Source: Solea solea
Taxonomy: Eukaryota > Chordata > Actinopteri > Pleuronectiformes > Soleidae
Assembly (NCBI RefSeq): GCF_958295425.1
Contig: NC_081139.1
Coordinates: 17,214,388-17,278,387, forward strand
Length of the DNA: 64,000 nucleotides
Direction: 5' to 3'
The position numbers and the translations under genes were made by a program. A model generated the notes under the pieces. That model was not told the origin of the DNA. It did not search any database and was given only the letters and a program-made list of their open reading frames with translations. This document shows positions 34,326 to 46,230 of this stretch, one piece after another (position 1 is the stretch's first letter; each line of letters starts with the position of its first letter).

Positions 34326-34470
34326 TGTGAGAGTAAATGGTTGTTCATATCTATGGTGTGTTGGCCCTGCAATGGACTGGCGACCTATCCAGGGTGTGTC
34401 ATGCCTTTCGCCCTATGTCAGTCAGGCTCCAGGCTCTCTCTTAACCCTTGTGGAGAAGACCATAATATAC
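34326..34470 (+). mobile_element. SINE family A, 3' fragment
   Basis: GAGTAAATGGTTGTTCATAT leads into TTGGCCCTGCAATGGACTGG, CGACCTATCCAGGGTGTGTC, ATGCCTTTCGCCCTATGTCAG and CCCTTGTGGAGAAGACC. This is the ordered 3' half of the same SINE as at 14000-14264. It abuts the LINE tail ending near 34322, so one element may have inserted into or beside the other. Confidence 0.75.
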
Positions 34471-34594
34471 AAAATAGACATCATGCTGCAAATAAGAAGA
34501 CCTTAAGTCATAAACACCTCAGGAAAATGATCACTGACATTATAAATCATGTACTTGATGACATGATGCGATATGATACGTTACGATTCAATGT

Positions 34595-34650
34595 CAATTC
34601 AATTCAATACATCTTATTGTCCCTATGGGGTATTTCGTTTTGAGGTCAGT
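34595..34650 (-). mobile_element. LINE 3' tail, minus strand
   Basis: CAATTCAATTCAATACATC followed by TTATTGTCCCTATGGGGTAT and TTCGTTTTG is the reverse complement of a common fish LINE tail (…CCCCATAGGGACAATAA… plus AATTG repeats). Only the tail is recognisable. Upstream sequence to about 34690 may belong to it but is too diverged to assign. Confidence 0.55.
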
Positions 34651-36824
34651 GGTGCTGCATACATCACAGTCAACACAGAAGTAGCCTCATTTCATCATAG
34701 ACTTACATACTGTACACACCTGACTTCACTTTGCTGTTGAGTCACCATGATGGCCATTCAGGTTTCAAACCTTTGTGTGCTTTCTCCATTTTCCCACGTC
34801 TTAGGCTACGTCAATTTTTAAAAAACACATGGTTTGATTTGATTCCTCTTTTATTTGACACGTGCACGGCCAGCTGACTTCCACAAGTTAATAGAAAATG
34901 TATGATGAGCAGACACATCAGCATCCCCAAGTATCTTCTGCTGTCTGTTGCTGCTTTAAATCAGCGCAACTTCTGGCAACGCATTTTCATTCCACTCAAT
35001 CTACCTCTGTGAGATGACAAACCCATCACGGCCAATCTTTTTTAAATCACTCGGTCAAAGGAAAACAGCAGTGAACACACACACGCACACACACACACAG
35101 GGAAAAACAAAGTTCATGCTAAATGCTCTGCTGAATTGCTGGAACAGGAGGATGCTGGAGCTGGTTTTTATGTGTGTTAACCCTCTCATGAGCTGCTCGT
35201 GGCATTTAAGCTCACGATCATCCTTCAGAAGTTCAAGGGGAGAAAAAAAGTGAAAGCAAATCTGAACACATGACCCTCTTAAAGGATACGCCTCAACTGG
35301 CCCTTTGTAATGGCTTCGCTTGACAGACACCAGGTGCAGAGAGAGAAATTCTTTGGGGTGAAGCTTCACCAGATTTCAATGGCTCATCTGGGATGGGTTT
35401 CACATTAAAGACAGCATCGCACGATATCAAACATTTGGAGAGACATTTTGGAAGCCTATGAAGCACAAAAGACACAACTTTTATTTTGCGTATTATTTTT
35501 ACGATAATAAAAAAATGGCAAAATGACTTCACTCAGATACATAATGCTGATCAAACGCCACATGACCTTGTGCTTCTTGCAGTGTTTAGGTCTTGTGTTG
35601 CCTGGAGACATTCCCACGCTGAACACAGGAAGTGACTTGTTTTACGTTGAGACAGATGGAGGCAACAGCAACATTGTGCTGATGAAGCGAAACAGGTTGG
35701 AGTATGACACAAAGAAGTGCCCACTTCTAACCGCAGGATAAACACTATTTTGTCCCCGCTCACCAATGCCCTGGTGCTGTATACACAAAAACGCTCCATC
35801 AGTGAGGTCTGATATTGCTCGACACAACATAAAAATAATGTTACATCGTTTGTACCCAAGAAGACCAGAGATAATAGAATATAATAATATAAACACAATT
35901 AATTGCCATTTCCCAAACATTATATACATTTATATGTAATGCTCATAGGTTGTGTGCAAGTTTGCAGTATCACGTAGCAGCATGGGAGGTTAAACAGCTG
36001 CAGAGCCAGATTGTTGCTGTTGCTTATCCACATCTGTGATTTATTTCAGCACTCGCTCATAACTGTGTGACTCCAAACCTTTGTCATTATTTTAATTGCT
36101 ACATAACATACAGTGTGCAGAAGTCCCTATGTTTTTTCCATTATGGGAGTCATTTTATTGAGTGTAGAGAGGCATGGTTGTTGGTGGTTGAAACAAATCG
36201 ACTCACGAGAGACAGAGAGGAAGCCGCCAGCTTTAACTCCCCAGGAAAAAAAGTGTTCTTTTTGCACTCTGTTTATAGATTTTATGCACATTGAATAAAA
36301 ATACAGAAATATTTTTTTTTACATCTTCTGTCAAAGTTTATTACTGAGGCAGCTGCAAAAGTTGACATGTAAAAAAAAAAAGTAAACGCAAATGGATGCA
36401 ATATTACAGGTTAAGGAAAATAAATAATGACGTTTAAAAATTATGAAATTTCACTGCAGCGCACACATTTCACTCCAATGGAAATTGGTAGGTGAGAAAC
36501 TGTATGTGCGGAGCGATGAGGGATCCACAGCATTCCTTGACTTTGTGCAAAAAATATTACTACAACAACAGAAGGAAGCAACAAAAACAACAATCATTTA
36601 TCAACAGCTAAAGGCATTCTTTATTAATGTCATCAAGTTGTCACCTTCTTGTTCTTCTTCTGTGGTAACACAGGGTTTACATTTTGTAATGCTTATATTA
36701 ATTAATTTCAGCAGTGGATGGAACTCCACATAAATGCACACTTTCTTTTACCAAAGTATCAAGACTTTGAGTTGAAAAATCTAATATAAACAAGTTTATC
36801 ACACATATCATTCACAGCAGCCAT
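34651..36824. other. unique non-coding stretch with one (CA)n array
   Basis: No gene was recognised. A (CA)n array lies at 35076-35100. Overlapping frames at 35523-35929 occupy both strands in conflicting phases and carry no domain, so they are treated as accidental. Confidence 0.4.
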
Positions 36825-36875
36825 CAGGGTCAGTTTAGGGTTCAGTGCCTTGCCCAAAGGTTTTGAATTGACGCA
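36825..36875 (-). mobile_element. SINE fragment, minus strand
   Basis: On the minus strand the phrase CCTTTGGGCAAGGCACTGAA and CCCTAAACTGACC matches the central body of tRNA-derived fish SINEs (compare GTGTCCTTGGGCAAGACAT in the copy at 45461). It is only about 50 bases, so the family is uncertain. Confidence 0.5.
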
Positions 36876-38656
36876 CCAAACCAAAATGATGATTTGAGTC
36901 ACAGCTTTCTCCAAGTTAGAATATCCCTTTTTAAAGTGGAAACTAGTTTCTCAGCTTGCAGCCTTTGCTGTTGGAATGTAATATTAGCAAGACGGATTGT
37001 TGTGAAGCGTGGGAGGGAAAGGAAAACCTGCACGAGAAGGAAAGAGGAGGACGAGTGTGTAAATGAACTAAGACAGGGATACTAAACTGTGGCAGCAGAT
37101 TTCCTTTGTTCTTTTGACTATAAATAAAAGCAAGTCATCAAGTCTTTTATATGGGTCATCATAGTCATTGGGTTTGAACAATAATGTCACTCAAATGTCA
37201 GCTTAAACAACCACGTCTCAACCCATCTACTGTATATTCCACCACAGAGTCTAGATCCTGTGATCCACGGTGAGGCCTTTTTGCACTAACTAATGACTTC
37301 ACGTACAATCTTCTAATCTGTCTCAACCACAGGTCCAACATTATTAGGCAACCAAATGTAATAATAAGATAATCCAGTCAGAGTAAAAAAAAAAGTAAGA
37401 ATTGAAGTTGTCAAATATCATGGGAAATAAATGCTACCCAACAAACCTGCACCTGGTACTGGGAAAAATGACCTGAAGGAAAAAAAGCCTACAAACCTAA
37501 CATTGCAAAGTCTGAAGAAAAAGACAATATTTAATGCTGTAACCTGTCAACCTGAAGATGATTGCGACACACTGTAGCTGCATCAGCAGGAGCTCACATG
37601 CAAAGACATGGAATCGGATCATCCCTCTGTTTTGAGCACGGCTGTGTTTGCAGTTCATTTCACGGAGACAAGGACACGGCAACCGTGCTTGTTTGGGCAA
37701 CTTTGCAGGGAGATAATTCTGCACATATTGCACTGTTGAATCACACTGACATGATGGCTCTATTTCCACTGGACAAAACCAAATCCAAGGTTTAAATAGG
37801 ATTTTGACCAGTGATGTCATGGGTTTGATCAAATGACTCTGCAATGCGTGCAGGTTTTTATCATCTTTGGCTCCGATTGACATGAACGCACTCATGTTGT
37901 CTTTATCTGCTTCGTTGTTGGCATTTCCAGTTGCACATTCCTCTCCTGGCCGTTTGTCGTGGTTGTCATGAATGTCTTTAGTGGACCTTACTTTTTACAG
38001 CTCGGGACAGCACTCTTCTATTTTTTTTTATTGTATTTATTGTATTTTCTTGTATTAGCCCTTAAAAAAAACTTCACCCTCCATTGTCCTATGGGTGATA
38101 CAAAAAACAAACAAACAAAAAAAATGCAGACAACCACTGGTAATGGGAACAGTACTATTGCCTTGTAACAAGTTTACATGGGCTCCCAGGTATTTCCACT
38201 AATTTTAGTGTAAAAAAACGCTTTAATGAAAGAGCAAACAACACATTTTAATGGCATCTAGTCGTACAAATGCCTATAAACATACACTTAAATGGTGTTC
38301 AGGTTAGAAGAGTGTCCTCAGTAAATTGTCTCCTCCGTCATTGGGATTGTGGAAAAGAAACAGAAGAGACAAAACAAACAAATCATCAACAAAGAAGCAT
38401 CTCCTTGATGTTGTTATACTGACAATAAACCAGTCAGAGGCACACCACCACCACAGACTGGGAACATGGACAACTGCCAACCAGAGGCCTGAAGCTTAGA
38501 TGCTGTTTCCAAACATGTGTCCAAAATCTCTTCTTTTGGAAAATTGAAAAGATGCATAAAAACATCCCCATTGTCAATAAAAGTTATATTTTTTATTTCA
38601 ACTTTAATATTTAGAAGGTTGTTTCAAAGCAGTGACAAAAGCCATATGCACTCAGT
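36876..38656. other. unique non-coding stretch
   Basis: No gene, RNA gene or transposon was recognised. The 132-codon minus-strand frame at 37497-37895 overlaps a plus-strand frame of similar openness and has no identifiable domain. Confidence 0.4.

Positions 38657-38692
<36 letters not shown>
38657..38692 (+). repeat. (CA)n microsatellite
   Basis: About sixteen nearly perfect CA units end in GCACATGCATGCACAC. Confidence 0.95.
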
Positions 38693-38695
<3 letters not shown>

Positions 38696-40164
38696 TGCAT
38701 GCACACTAAGAAAAGAAAGACAGGCGCTAATAGGAGATAATGGATTCTGGGTCAACACCTGGTAATCCTTACGTCAGTGAAAGGGAGGGCCTTGACATTT
38801 TCCAGAAAGTGCCATACAACGTGCCTATAATAAGAAGGTCAACTAAATTTCAAACAGGGGCAGGCTGGAACAAAGACAGCACACACGCTGAATATGTGAA
38901 ACCTTTTGGATTTCAAATTGAAAATGAACATATCACTGCATCAAATATTGAGGGCTGAAAATCTCAAAAGAAAGATAAAAAAAAAATCCATGTGCACCTT
39001 GAACCTCTGCTGAGAATTTTGAATAGATCTTTTGATAAAGTGTTGTTGGTGACTTCTTACCAGATAATCTTGTTTGGACAAAGAGAGTAACATATTCTGC
39101 CTCGGTTGCATAATAGATTGAGTTTTGTTAGCCTGGGTATTTTACGTATTCAACAAAACACTATGTGTTGACAAGGTTTCATTTATAGATGTGCAGAGAA
39201 CATGCTTGACCCAAAACAACCTTTTCCGTGGGGATTCTGTCTGTCTGTTCTTTGTCCAGAAACAGCAGATTTAATTTGATTCCCTTGTAGGCAAATTTAA
39301 AATCCCAGTGTAATTCAGACACCCAAATTAAAACAAACAAGCTTCAAAAGGACGCAGAGCCAGTCGCCCCAGCCTGTGTGTTGTGTTATTTTCAGTCTCC
39401 GTCTCAATCTGATTGGCCGTGGTTCAGGGAAAGTGAGAGAGGCCAGACACGATGGAGGACGCCTGTGCTCTGATTGCAAGTCTGGCAACACAATAACGCC
39501 CCCTGCTGTTTGACTGGACACCCCCGCCCCAAAACCACCACCACCGCCGCTCCTGCCCTAACACATATGCCCACACATCATCATCATCGTCATCATCATA
39601 GGGTGCAGCTCCAAACCCCAGCACTGCTGCTGAGAGATTCTTCCAGTCGGCATGGTCAGTGACCTCACAATTGCAGACACTTTTCATGTGAACCCATTGC
39701 AGTAATGAACCCCTCAACCCTTTGACCCCGTCTCCTCATCACACAGACACTCTCTCTACCCAAAATAAGAAGCTCTCACCAGAGTTGTGCATTCCTCACG
39801 GTTTGGCTCAGAGGAGAAAAAAACCCTCCCAACCACATCTGCTTTTGCTTTGCTGAGATCTCTCCCTGCGTTCAATTGGGTCTTAAAAAATACTGTTTTG
39901 AGCAATAAAAGGCAGGGTTGTACTGCTTATTTGTACGCTGCACAATAAAATGACAAGGGACTGTAATTGGTTACTTCCATAATTGCATTGAAAGTAATTT
40001 ATGTCGTGCCTTGGGGACACCAAATGAGATAAAGTGAAATGATGATAGCAGTGAGGTAAGTAAACATTTATTGGATCGTCACTGCGGAGCCTGTCATTTC
40101 AGCTCCGGGAACATTTGTGCAAGTGAGCACTGATGGAATTGGTTTGGGCGGTGGCATGCTGGAG
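38693..40164. other. unique non-coding stretch with (ATC)n
   Basis: A CAT/ATC triplet array at 39577-39599 lies within a locally GC-richer block (39400-39720). The aspartate and histidine runs in frames here are repeat artefacts. No gene was recognised. Confidence 0.4.
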
Positions 40165-40178
40165 TGTGTGTGTGCGTG

Positions 40179-40219
<41 letters not shown>

Positions 40220-40257
40220 CGGAGAGAGAAAGAGAGGGAGAAAAAGATTGAGAGAGT
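40165..40257 (+). repeat. compound (GT)n(GA)n microsatellite
   Basis: A GT array with a few GC and CA variants changes abruptly to a GA-rich purine tract (GAGAGAGACGGAGAGAGAAA and on). The purine half has triplex-forming composition. Confidence 0.95.
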
Positions 40258-41036
40258 GCTTTTCATAGGGAGCCACTGGAGGGCAGTGAAAGTACTTCAT
40301 GTGACAGGCAACATCAATGCTGTGCATGAAAGCACAGTAAACAATCAGCAGGGTGTGAAAGAGAGGTCATGCATCATTGGCCTAGAAACACAAACATGGC
40401 GCCTCGCCTCGTCTGTCCCCCAGTGACTCTCCTTGGGCTCTCCTTCACTGTGCTTTCCCATGACCTGCTGCTGTCGTGCAAATTTAGGAGGCTGCAGAGC
40501 CACTGGTGCAGACACTCAGTCAGGGCTGTGATAGACGCATGTGAGATTCCCTCTCAGCTTTTTGTTGGCTTTGATACAGCAGGTAGAGGCTCACACAGTA
40601 TCTGATTTACAGAAGAAAGAGCTCCAATTCTACAAGGCACCTGAACAAAGCGCCCGTAAAATGACAACAGCTGTTTCTCTGAGGACCAGCTCTTTTGTAT
40701 GTAAATTAACGGAAACAACTGTAGAAGGAAATAATCTTGCCGTAGAGATAACAGGAAAAGCCGAACCATGGCAGCCAAACTGAAGTGTAGCATAGTATAT
40801 TGTGTAACTGCTCTGTTGAAGACATCTTTCATCAGACCTGTATTGTTGTCCCAGACTTTTCAGTGACTGGCAGGCAAACAAAACAGCTTTTAGTCACAGC
40901 AGCAGTTCTGTGCGAAGACATGAAAAAAACAAAAAAAAAAAACACCAGTGAGCTGTAGCTCTTCATGCAAAGAGATCTTTAACTTTAGACATTTGTTAAT
41001 CCGATCAAATTTTCAGGCTTAAAAAAATTGTTGATA
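40258..41036. other. unique non-coding stretch
   Basis: No gene or transposon was recognised. Frames on both strands at 40541-40881 overlap and show no domain. An A-run lies near 40924-40941. Confidence 0.4.
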
Positions 41037-41420
41037 GTGATAGTTCAGGTTTTCAGAGGTGTGATTGAATGATGATATTGACACACGAGCACCAAGAACC
41101 ATTTTAAAACATGGACCCTGCACCATGCAACCTGAAAATAACTTTTTCATTTTTGTCTTTTGTATCTTAATCAGCAGATTTCGGTGCTCACATGTATAAG
41201 TTATGAGTTATAATTAATAGCTGCTTTGTTTGGTAAGTTTGTGTCATTTAGATATATCAAAATAAAGCAGACTACAAACATCAGCAAACATAATATTTAA
41301 AGTGCTTTTTATTAAGTGGCTAAAATATTTTTCTTTTTCCTTGTGTCGTTGCTGGAAGCGATGTATGGTGAGAGTGAGCATCAGAGTCTCAAGCTGGTTT
41401 TAGGTGTTCTAAGCTCATTT
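41037..41420 (+). repeat. dispersed repeat family B, longest member
   Basis: The segment starts GTGATAGTTCAGGTTTTCAG and contains GCTGCTTTGTTTGGTAAGTT and TGTGTCATTTAGATATATC (shared with 14640-14800 minus and 46125-46200 plus). It ends with GCTGGAAGCGATG, TGAGAGTGAGCA and CTCAAGCTGGTTTT, shared with 53388-53450. Order and spacing are consistent with one element represented by differently truncated copies. No terminal inverted repeats, poly-A tail or coding frame could be defined, so the class is unknown. Confidence 0.6.
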
Positions 41421-42406
41421 AGGCTCTGACCGTGTCTCAGTACATCATACAACCACATTTAAAAAAAAAAAACACTAACACTTAAGGGAGAAAAGGTTTT
41501 TTCGTGCCAACTCAAATTCTACACACTTGGTCACTCCGCTTCCCAGGAGGGAAAACGTAGCCTTCATTGTATAAAACATTCCAGACTTCTAAGGTGAACC
41601 TACAGTCAAAGTGCGCTGTTGTGCAGGAACCATGCTCCTGGGGAAATCAGATTCATGTTGGAACCTTTTAAAGTTTAAGCTTCAGCCGATTCTTGTGTCT
41701 GACGCTTCAAAAGGGAAACGTGTCTTTTTAGTGCAAATCAGGTCACATGCTGCCACTCGCAAAGGTCACTCATGGAGCGACCTCAGCTTTTGAGAAATGC
41801 AGTGCTCTGACAGCGGCAGACAGCTGATCGAGTTCAGACCCATCTTTGTTCACGCTTTCTCTCCTGCTGCCACTCACGTGTTTATTCACATTACATCAGT
41901 GGGCAAGCCTCTGTGGGACTGCATCAGAGAGTTGTCAGGTATAAACATCAGTCTTCGTGCTCAGTCCCACCCTGTTACAGCGATTGCATTTGTGATGTCC
42001 TTCAAAAAAACCTCTGATGTCCTCCAAAGTTTTACATGTTTGTCTTTTCAGTATAAATATAAGCGCACTTCACCAAGCGATGAACTATGAATGTGTGGAG
42101 GGACTCATCTCGTGTGTGGGATACAGGGAAATCTGGTTATTTAAGCCATAACCAGTGATGCATCATAGGGACGAGCTTAATGGTCGATGTTTGTTATGTT
42201 TGTAGTCAAGAAAAGTTATTAATATGCTGCAATATGGATTATTGCAGCTCATATTCAGAATATCAAAATTGGTGACCAAACTAAGTAGGATGACATATTT
42301 CCTGTTATGATTAGTAAGTCATTACATTTATCGTACGTTTTGTTTCGAAACAATAACTTGTATTGCATATTGAAAGTATAATAATAATAATAATATAACA
42401 ATATTA
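41421..42406. other. unique non-coding stretch
   Basis: Two consecutive plus-strand frames (41611-41793, 41797-42090) are unusually open but carry no recognisable domain and no good splice-site arrangement. A degenerate AAT array lies at 42379-42395. No gene is called. Confidence 0.35.
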
Positions 42407-42412
42407 AATATT

Positions 42413-42875
42413 GGTCCAGCCTACATCCAGGACATGATCAAAACCTACACCCCAGCCCGCCCACTTCGCTCTGCATCGGCAAACCGGCTCGCTGCCCCCT
42501 CACTGAGAGGATCGCAGAGGCATTTACAGAACTCGAGACTGTTCACTGTCCTCGCTCCCAAATGGTGGAACGAGTTCCCCATCGACATCCGGACAGCGGA
42601 AAGCCTCCACATCTTCCGCCGCCGACTAAAAACACATTTCTTCCGACTCTACCTCGACTAAGACGATAACGACGACGACAAAAAAAAAAAAAAAACTATA
42701 TATCGCACTTATGACTAGCACTTCATAGTTTGATTTACTTGAAGCTCTTACTTACTTCTAGCTCTTATTTGTACCCAAATGTTTAAATGCACTTTAGACT
42801 CTTTGGACTCTTTAGGCACTGTAAGTCGCTTTGGATAAAAGCGTCTGCTAAATGACATGTAATGTAATGTAATGT
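42413..42875 (+). mobile_element. 5'-truncated L2-like LINE, 3' end
   Basis: This is the last part of a non-LTR retrotransposon. An open frame, in phase from 42413 and ending at a TAA at 42659-42661, encodes the C-terminus of the reverse-transcriptase polyprotein. It shows the hallmark block APKWWNEFPIDIRTAES followed by IFRRRLKTHFFRLYL, found at the end of fish L2/CR1-type ORF2 proteins (known). After the stop come an A-run, a short 3' UTR with GTAAGTCGCTTTGGATAAA and AGCGTCTGCTAAATGACATG, then a (TGTAA)n tail. AATATTG occurs at 42407-42413 and 42876-42882, a probable short target duplication. The frame is uninterrupted, so the insertion looks fairly recent. Confidence 0.9.
42434..42661 (+). 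pseudogene. LINE ORF2 C-terminal fragment
   Basis: About 75 codons remain from the first methionine, including the conserved tryptophan-asparagine core (KWWNE) and the basic RRRLKTHFF segment near the natural C-terminus. All catalytic parts (endonuclease, reverse transcriptase) are missing because of 5' truncation on insertion. This fragment cannot act as an enzyme. The first ATG is not a true start; the frame enters from upstream at 42413. Confidence 0.85.
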
Positions 42876-42882
42876 AATATTG

Positions 42883-44011
42883 ATTTGTTGTTGCTGTGGT
42901 TGATTAATGCAATTAGAGCAATGCAAATTCACTCAAAAACACCAATAGATATGAAAGAAAAAACATTAGTCACACAAAAATGTCTTACCCTTTTCTCCCA
43001 ACACCCTATCACGCAGAGTGACACATTAGAAAAGCATTAATGTTGTTAGTTAATGTAATAATGCTGTAGGGAGCATGTTGCCAAAAATATTCAGATATGA
43101 GCAATGCGAGATGTTAAAAAGTGAGCAAATGGTCATAACGGTTCTAGATCTGTGTTCACAGAGGAATTGTGCATCATGCAGAGAATAACAACAGATTCAC
43201 GATGGTGCCAAGACGATGTGTGAGGGCCAATTTGCTGAAGAAAGATCTGGCATCCGAGCAACTAAGCCCTCAGATAAGAGCATAGATCTTATTTTCAGCT
43301 CCTCGCCAAAGTATTCCAGCATATCAGGCTTTGTGTTTTTGTTTTTTTTTCTTCATCTTCCCATCCTAAAGTTATGGAACGAGCCACTGCCGTTCCATTT
43401 AAAAAAATCAACTGACTTAGTGCTAAGGCAATGTAAGAACTGTATTTATGAAGCAACAGGAGACAGATGACATCCACTGTGTGCAAAGATGTGCTTACAG
43501 TCTCACCGCTTTTTGCAGAAAGTGCAATAAATCTCACTTTCTATAAATCTGTTCAGTCTGCACAGACATATATAAATAGAAAATAAAAAATATAAATTCA
43601 ACACAATAAAGATTGTAAGCCACACCGTCATTCGTTTTCTGCAATTTGCTTTCTCACGCAGCTCTGTCCTCTGATTTGATTTGCTCTGCTGTGGAAAGTG
43701 ACAACTTAAATGGCAGCTTCTTAGCTTTATCAGCATTAACCACTGCATTTTAAGTAGACGAGCTGTAATTTGCAAATCTGACTGAAATGAAATAGGAGCA
43801 CAGTGGGCAGATGTGTCGCACTGGGGCGAGAGTTGGCCTACATGTTGTCAGAGATGGAGATTAGTGACCCACACCCTGTAATTCTCCACCCAAACACTTA
43901 TCTGCTGAAAGCCGTTCTCGTCAGCACATGAAAGCGTTTCATTTTCAGAATCGAAACTGCCACTTGATACAACGCAAATTCGCAAATTGTTCGGTTTTTA
44001 ATTGTGCTGTG
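42883..44011. other. unique non-coding stretch
   Basis: No gene or transposon was recognised. Frames at 43216-43775 are short, in conflicting phases, and domain-free. Confidence 0.4.
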
Positions 44012-44019
44012 TTCTATGC

Positions 44020-44227
44020 CATTGGTTCTCAAGCCACCAGTGGTACGAGAGCTTCCTGTGAAGCATATGCGAGGAAGAGGAAGATGATGAGAGAGCAAAT
44101 CATCTTATTGGGAATAAACCTGCCTCCTGTGAAACGTCTGTAGCCTATTTACACCACTGTAATTTAACATTGCAGCTCAAGGTTTTCTCAGGTGGTTAAC
44201 TTGGTATAAAACGATTGAGAACCACTG
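44020..44227 (+). mobile_element. hAT-Charlie-type MITE with exact 8-bp duplication
   Basis: The left end CATTGGTTCTCAA and the right end TTGAGAACCACTG are near-perfect inverted repeats (one change) of the classic hAT-Charlie terminus CAGTGGTTCTCAA (known). The same 8 bases, TTCTATGC, flank both sides at 44012-44019 and 44228-44235, exactly the duplication length made by hAT transposases. At 208 bp there is no transposase. The frames crossing it (43898-44143) are incidental. Confidence 0.92.
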
Positions 44228-44235
44228 TTCTATGC

Positions 44236-44977
44236 CAACTCGTGTCATAAACACTTTGTATCATAAGGTTCTCGTCACTGCATTAGAGTGGTTAGTATTT
44301 TGATGATCTCTCACATGGAGGTGCTCTATTTAGTTTTAAATCTGTAAAGCAATTAATAGAAGCTTACGTTTCACACACAGTATAGCCTCTTAAGAGCTTT
44401 TTGTATACTCACAATTTAATTCTTTAACTCTCCACTTTCTCACAGCAAATGCACTGCCAAACGATAAAGCTGACACGAGCAGTACTGCAGATAAAATACG
44501 TCAGATAAAGAGCCTGCTAAGTGTTAACTACGGCCACAAATCTTTTAAGTGTGTTTAAGAGTGTTTTACACTCAAAAGATATAATCTCCTGTTAGGCAGC
44601 AAGCTTTTATCCTTGGAATTTTCCTCTAACAGTAGCTTTGTTCTGGGTCCATAAACAGTTTTACACTGCCAACTGTGGATGATGTGTAGTGTCCCCTTTG
44701 CTAGTTTTCCGTCTTTGAAGTGTCGTGGTGCATCCGCATCACGCCCTCGAGAATACGGTGCTCAAACTGCCAGACAAAAAAAAAAAAGAGGGGAGCGCAA
44801 ACCGAGTTGTGCTAAGCGCTTGTACCATGACTGTCTCTGGGGCGATGCATATGGATTTCAGAACAGTTTGCCAAAACACTGTACATAGCCACAGGAAATG
44901 TGTGACGCCTTGACCACACAGAAGGCCTGCTGGAGCCAACACATGATGCTGATTTACCCATGCTCTTTGTTCACTCA
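44236..44977. other. unique non-coding stretch
   Basis: No gene or transposon was recognised. Overlapping frames at 44679-44978 occupy both strands across an A-run and have no domain. Confidence 0.4.
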
Positions 44978-45001
44978 CTCACACACACACACACACACAC
45001 G
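44978..45001 (+). repeat. (CA)n microsatellite
   Basis: About eleven CA units follow a TCACTCACTC stretch. Confidence 0.95.
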
Positions 45002-45460
45002 CGGGAATCCGCCTGAGCTTCTTCCCTTTATGTTCCTCGTCAGATTGCTTTTTACATGCATCAATTTACATGCATACTATTATACTATCCATCTCCTTTC
45101 TTCTTACCCAATGGCAATATCCTCTCTGCAAGCACGGAGGCTCAGTTGAATATGACTGAGTATTTGCATGTGGCTGAGTGGGTGTGAGTTTGGCTACATT
45201 CATACTCGTCAGTTCTGAATTGCTGCTTGTATCTGATGTTCTTGGATAAAGGTTCCGGTCTATTCTAGGACGCAAGTGATACAGCTAAGAGCTGACGGCG
45301 ACATCAGATCACGTCGAAAAGTTGTCGCGTATGTGCCGTAGACAAGCGTCTCCTGCTTGTTCTGAACATGTTTTTGTTCCTGTCAGCCTCTGACTGGACC
45401 AGGACATTTGATTTTATACATGCATGTCATTGCTAGGGTTAGGGATCCTCACACTTGCCG

Positions 45461-45651
45461 TGGCGACGGTAGCTCAGTAGTGGAACGAGTCGTCTTTCAA
45501 CTTGAAGGTCAAATGCCGGTGTGTCCTTGGGCAAGACATATACGTGCTGTATGAAAGTGTGAGTGAATGGGTGAATGGCAAGACTGTAGCGTAAAGCTGC
45601 TTTGAGTGATCATCAAGACTGAAAAAGCGTCACATAAACCCAAACCATTTA
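45461..45651 (+). mobile_element. tRNA-derived SINE, family C
   Basis: The head TGGCGACGGTAGCTCAGTAG carries a clear box A. A region equivalent to the anticodon arm follows, but box B is largely deleted: GGTCAAATGCCGG runs straight into TGTCCTTGGGCAAGACAT. The body has GAGTGAATGGGTGAATGGCA and GTAAAGCTGCTTTGAGTGAT, then CATCAAGACTGAAAAAGC and a CACATAAACCCA tail of the type shared with fish LINEs (known). It is not a functional tRNA gene. A tail fragment of the same family is on the minus strand at 27505. Confidence 0.85.
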
Positions 45652-46109
45652 ATTCATCAATGGATCATTTTGGATTTAAAAAAATGAATTTGTAGTTTGA
45701 GTTCAAATACAAGCTGAATGCAGAGGGTATGTTTCTGAAGGTGATTTGTTACCACATTATAAAGATCAGAAGTGATGACTATTTTTCAAGGTTTATTGAA
45801 AACTGAGTTGTTAAGTTAAAGTATTCTAACTATATAAAAAGGGTGGAGAACAGATAAATGAATAGCAACCCAGCAGAAAGCCAGAATTTCTGAATTTTCC
45901 TATTCACCATTTATTACTGGAAGACTCAGACTGAGAGTAGATGTTTATGTTCTATAAGGCAGACAGTCAGCAGCTTACAGCCGATATGCTGAGAAGCAGC
46001 AGGACAGGCAGGCACATTCTTAGTGAAAACATGGCTAAGGAAAAGTCTCACCTAATAAAATCTATGCCAATTTACCTTGTTCGCCACTTCGATTGTCTTT
46101 TCTGATGGG

Positions 46110-46230
46110 AAGAGAAAGAGACGACTGCTGCTGGTCTACTGCTTCTTCATTTTGTAAGTTTGTGTCACTTAGGTAAATCCAAACAAAGCATTTTAAAAAG
46201 ACTCCTATATGCTGCGATCCAAAATGGTTT
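46110..46230 (+). repeat. dispersed repeat family B member
   Basis: CTGCTGCTGGTCTACTGCTTC then TTTTGTAAGTTTGTGTCACT then TAGGTAAATCCAAACAAAGC parallels the minus-strand copy at 14640-14800 nearly base for base over about 65 positions. It also parallels 41213-41275. The ends are not defined. Confidence 0.65.

Noticed and set aside
35523..35929. Three mutually overlapping frames on both strands
   Set aside because: They conflict in phase and strand, and none shows a recognisable motif.
37497..37895. 132-codon minus-strand frame
   Set aside because: No domain, cysteine and leucine rich in an irregular way, and overlapped by a similarly open plus-strand frame.
39424..39717. Minus-strand frame with an aspartate run and tryptophan/glycine-rich part
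   Set aside because: The acidic run is the (ATC)n array read in reverse, and the Trp/Gly run is a CCACCACC stretch. No protein family fits.
41611..42090. Two back-to-back plus-strand frames (60 and 97 codons)
   Set aside because: Separated by a stop, no motif, and no splice sites that would join them. Open length is within chance for this region.
45461..45535. tRNA gene
   Set aside because: The head has a good box A but box B is deleted and the arms do not complete a cloverleaf. It is followed by a standard SINE body.
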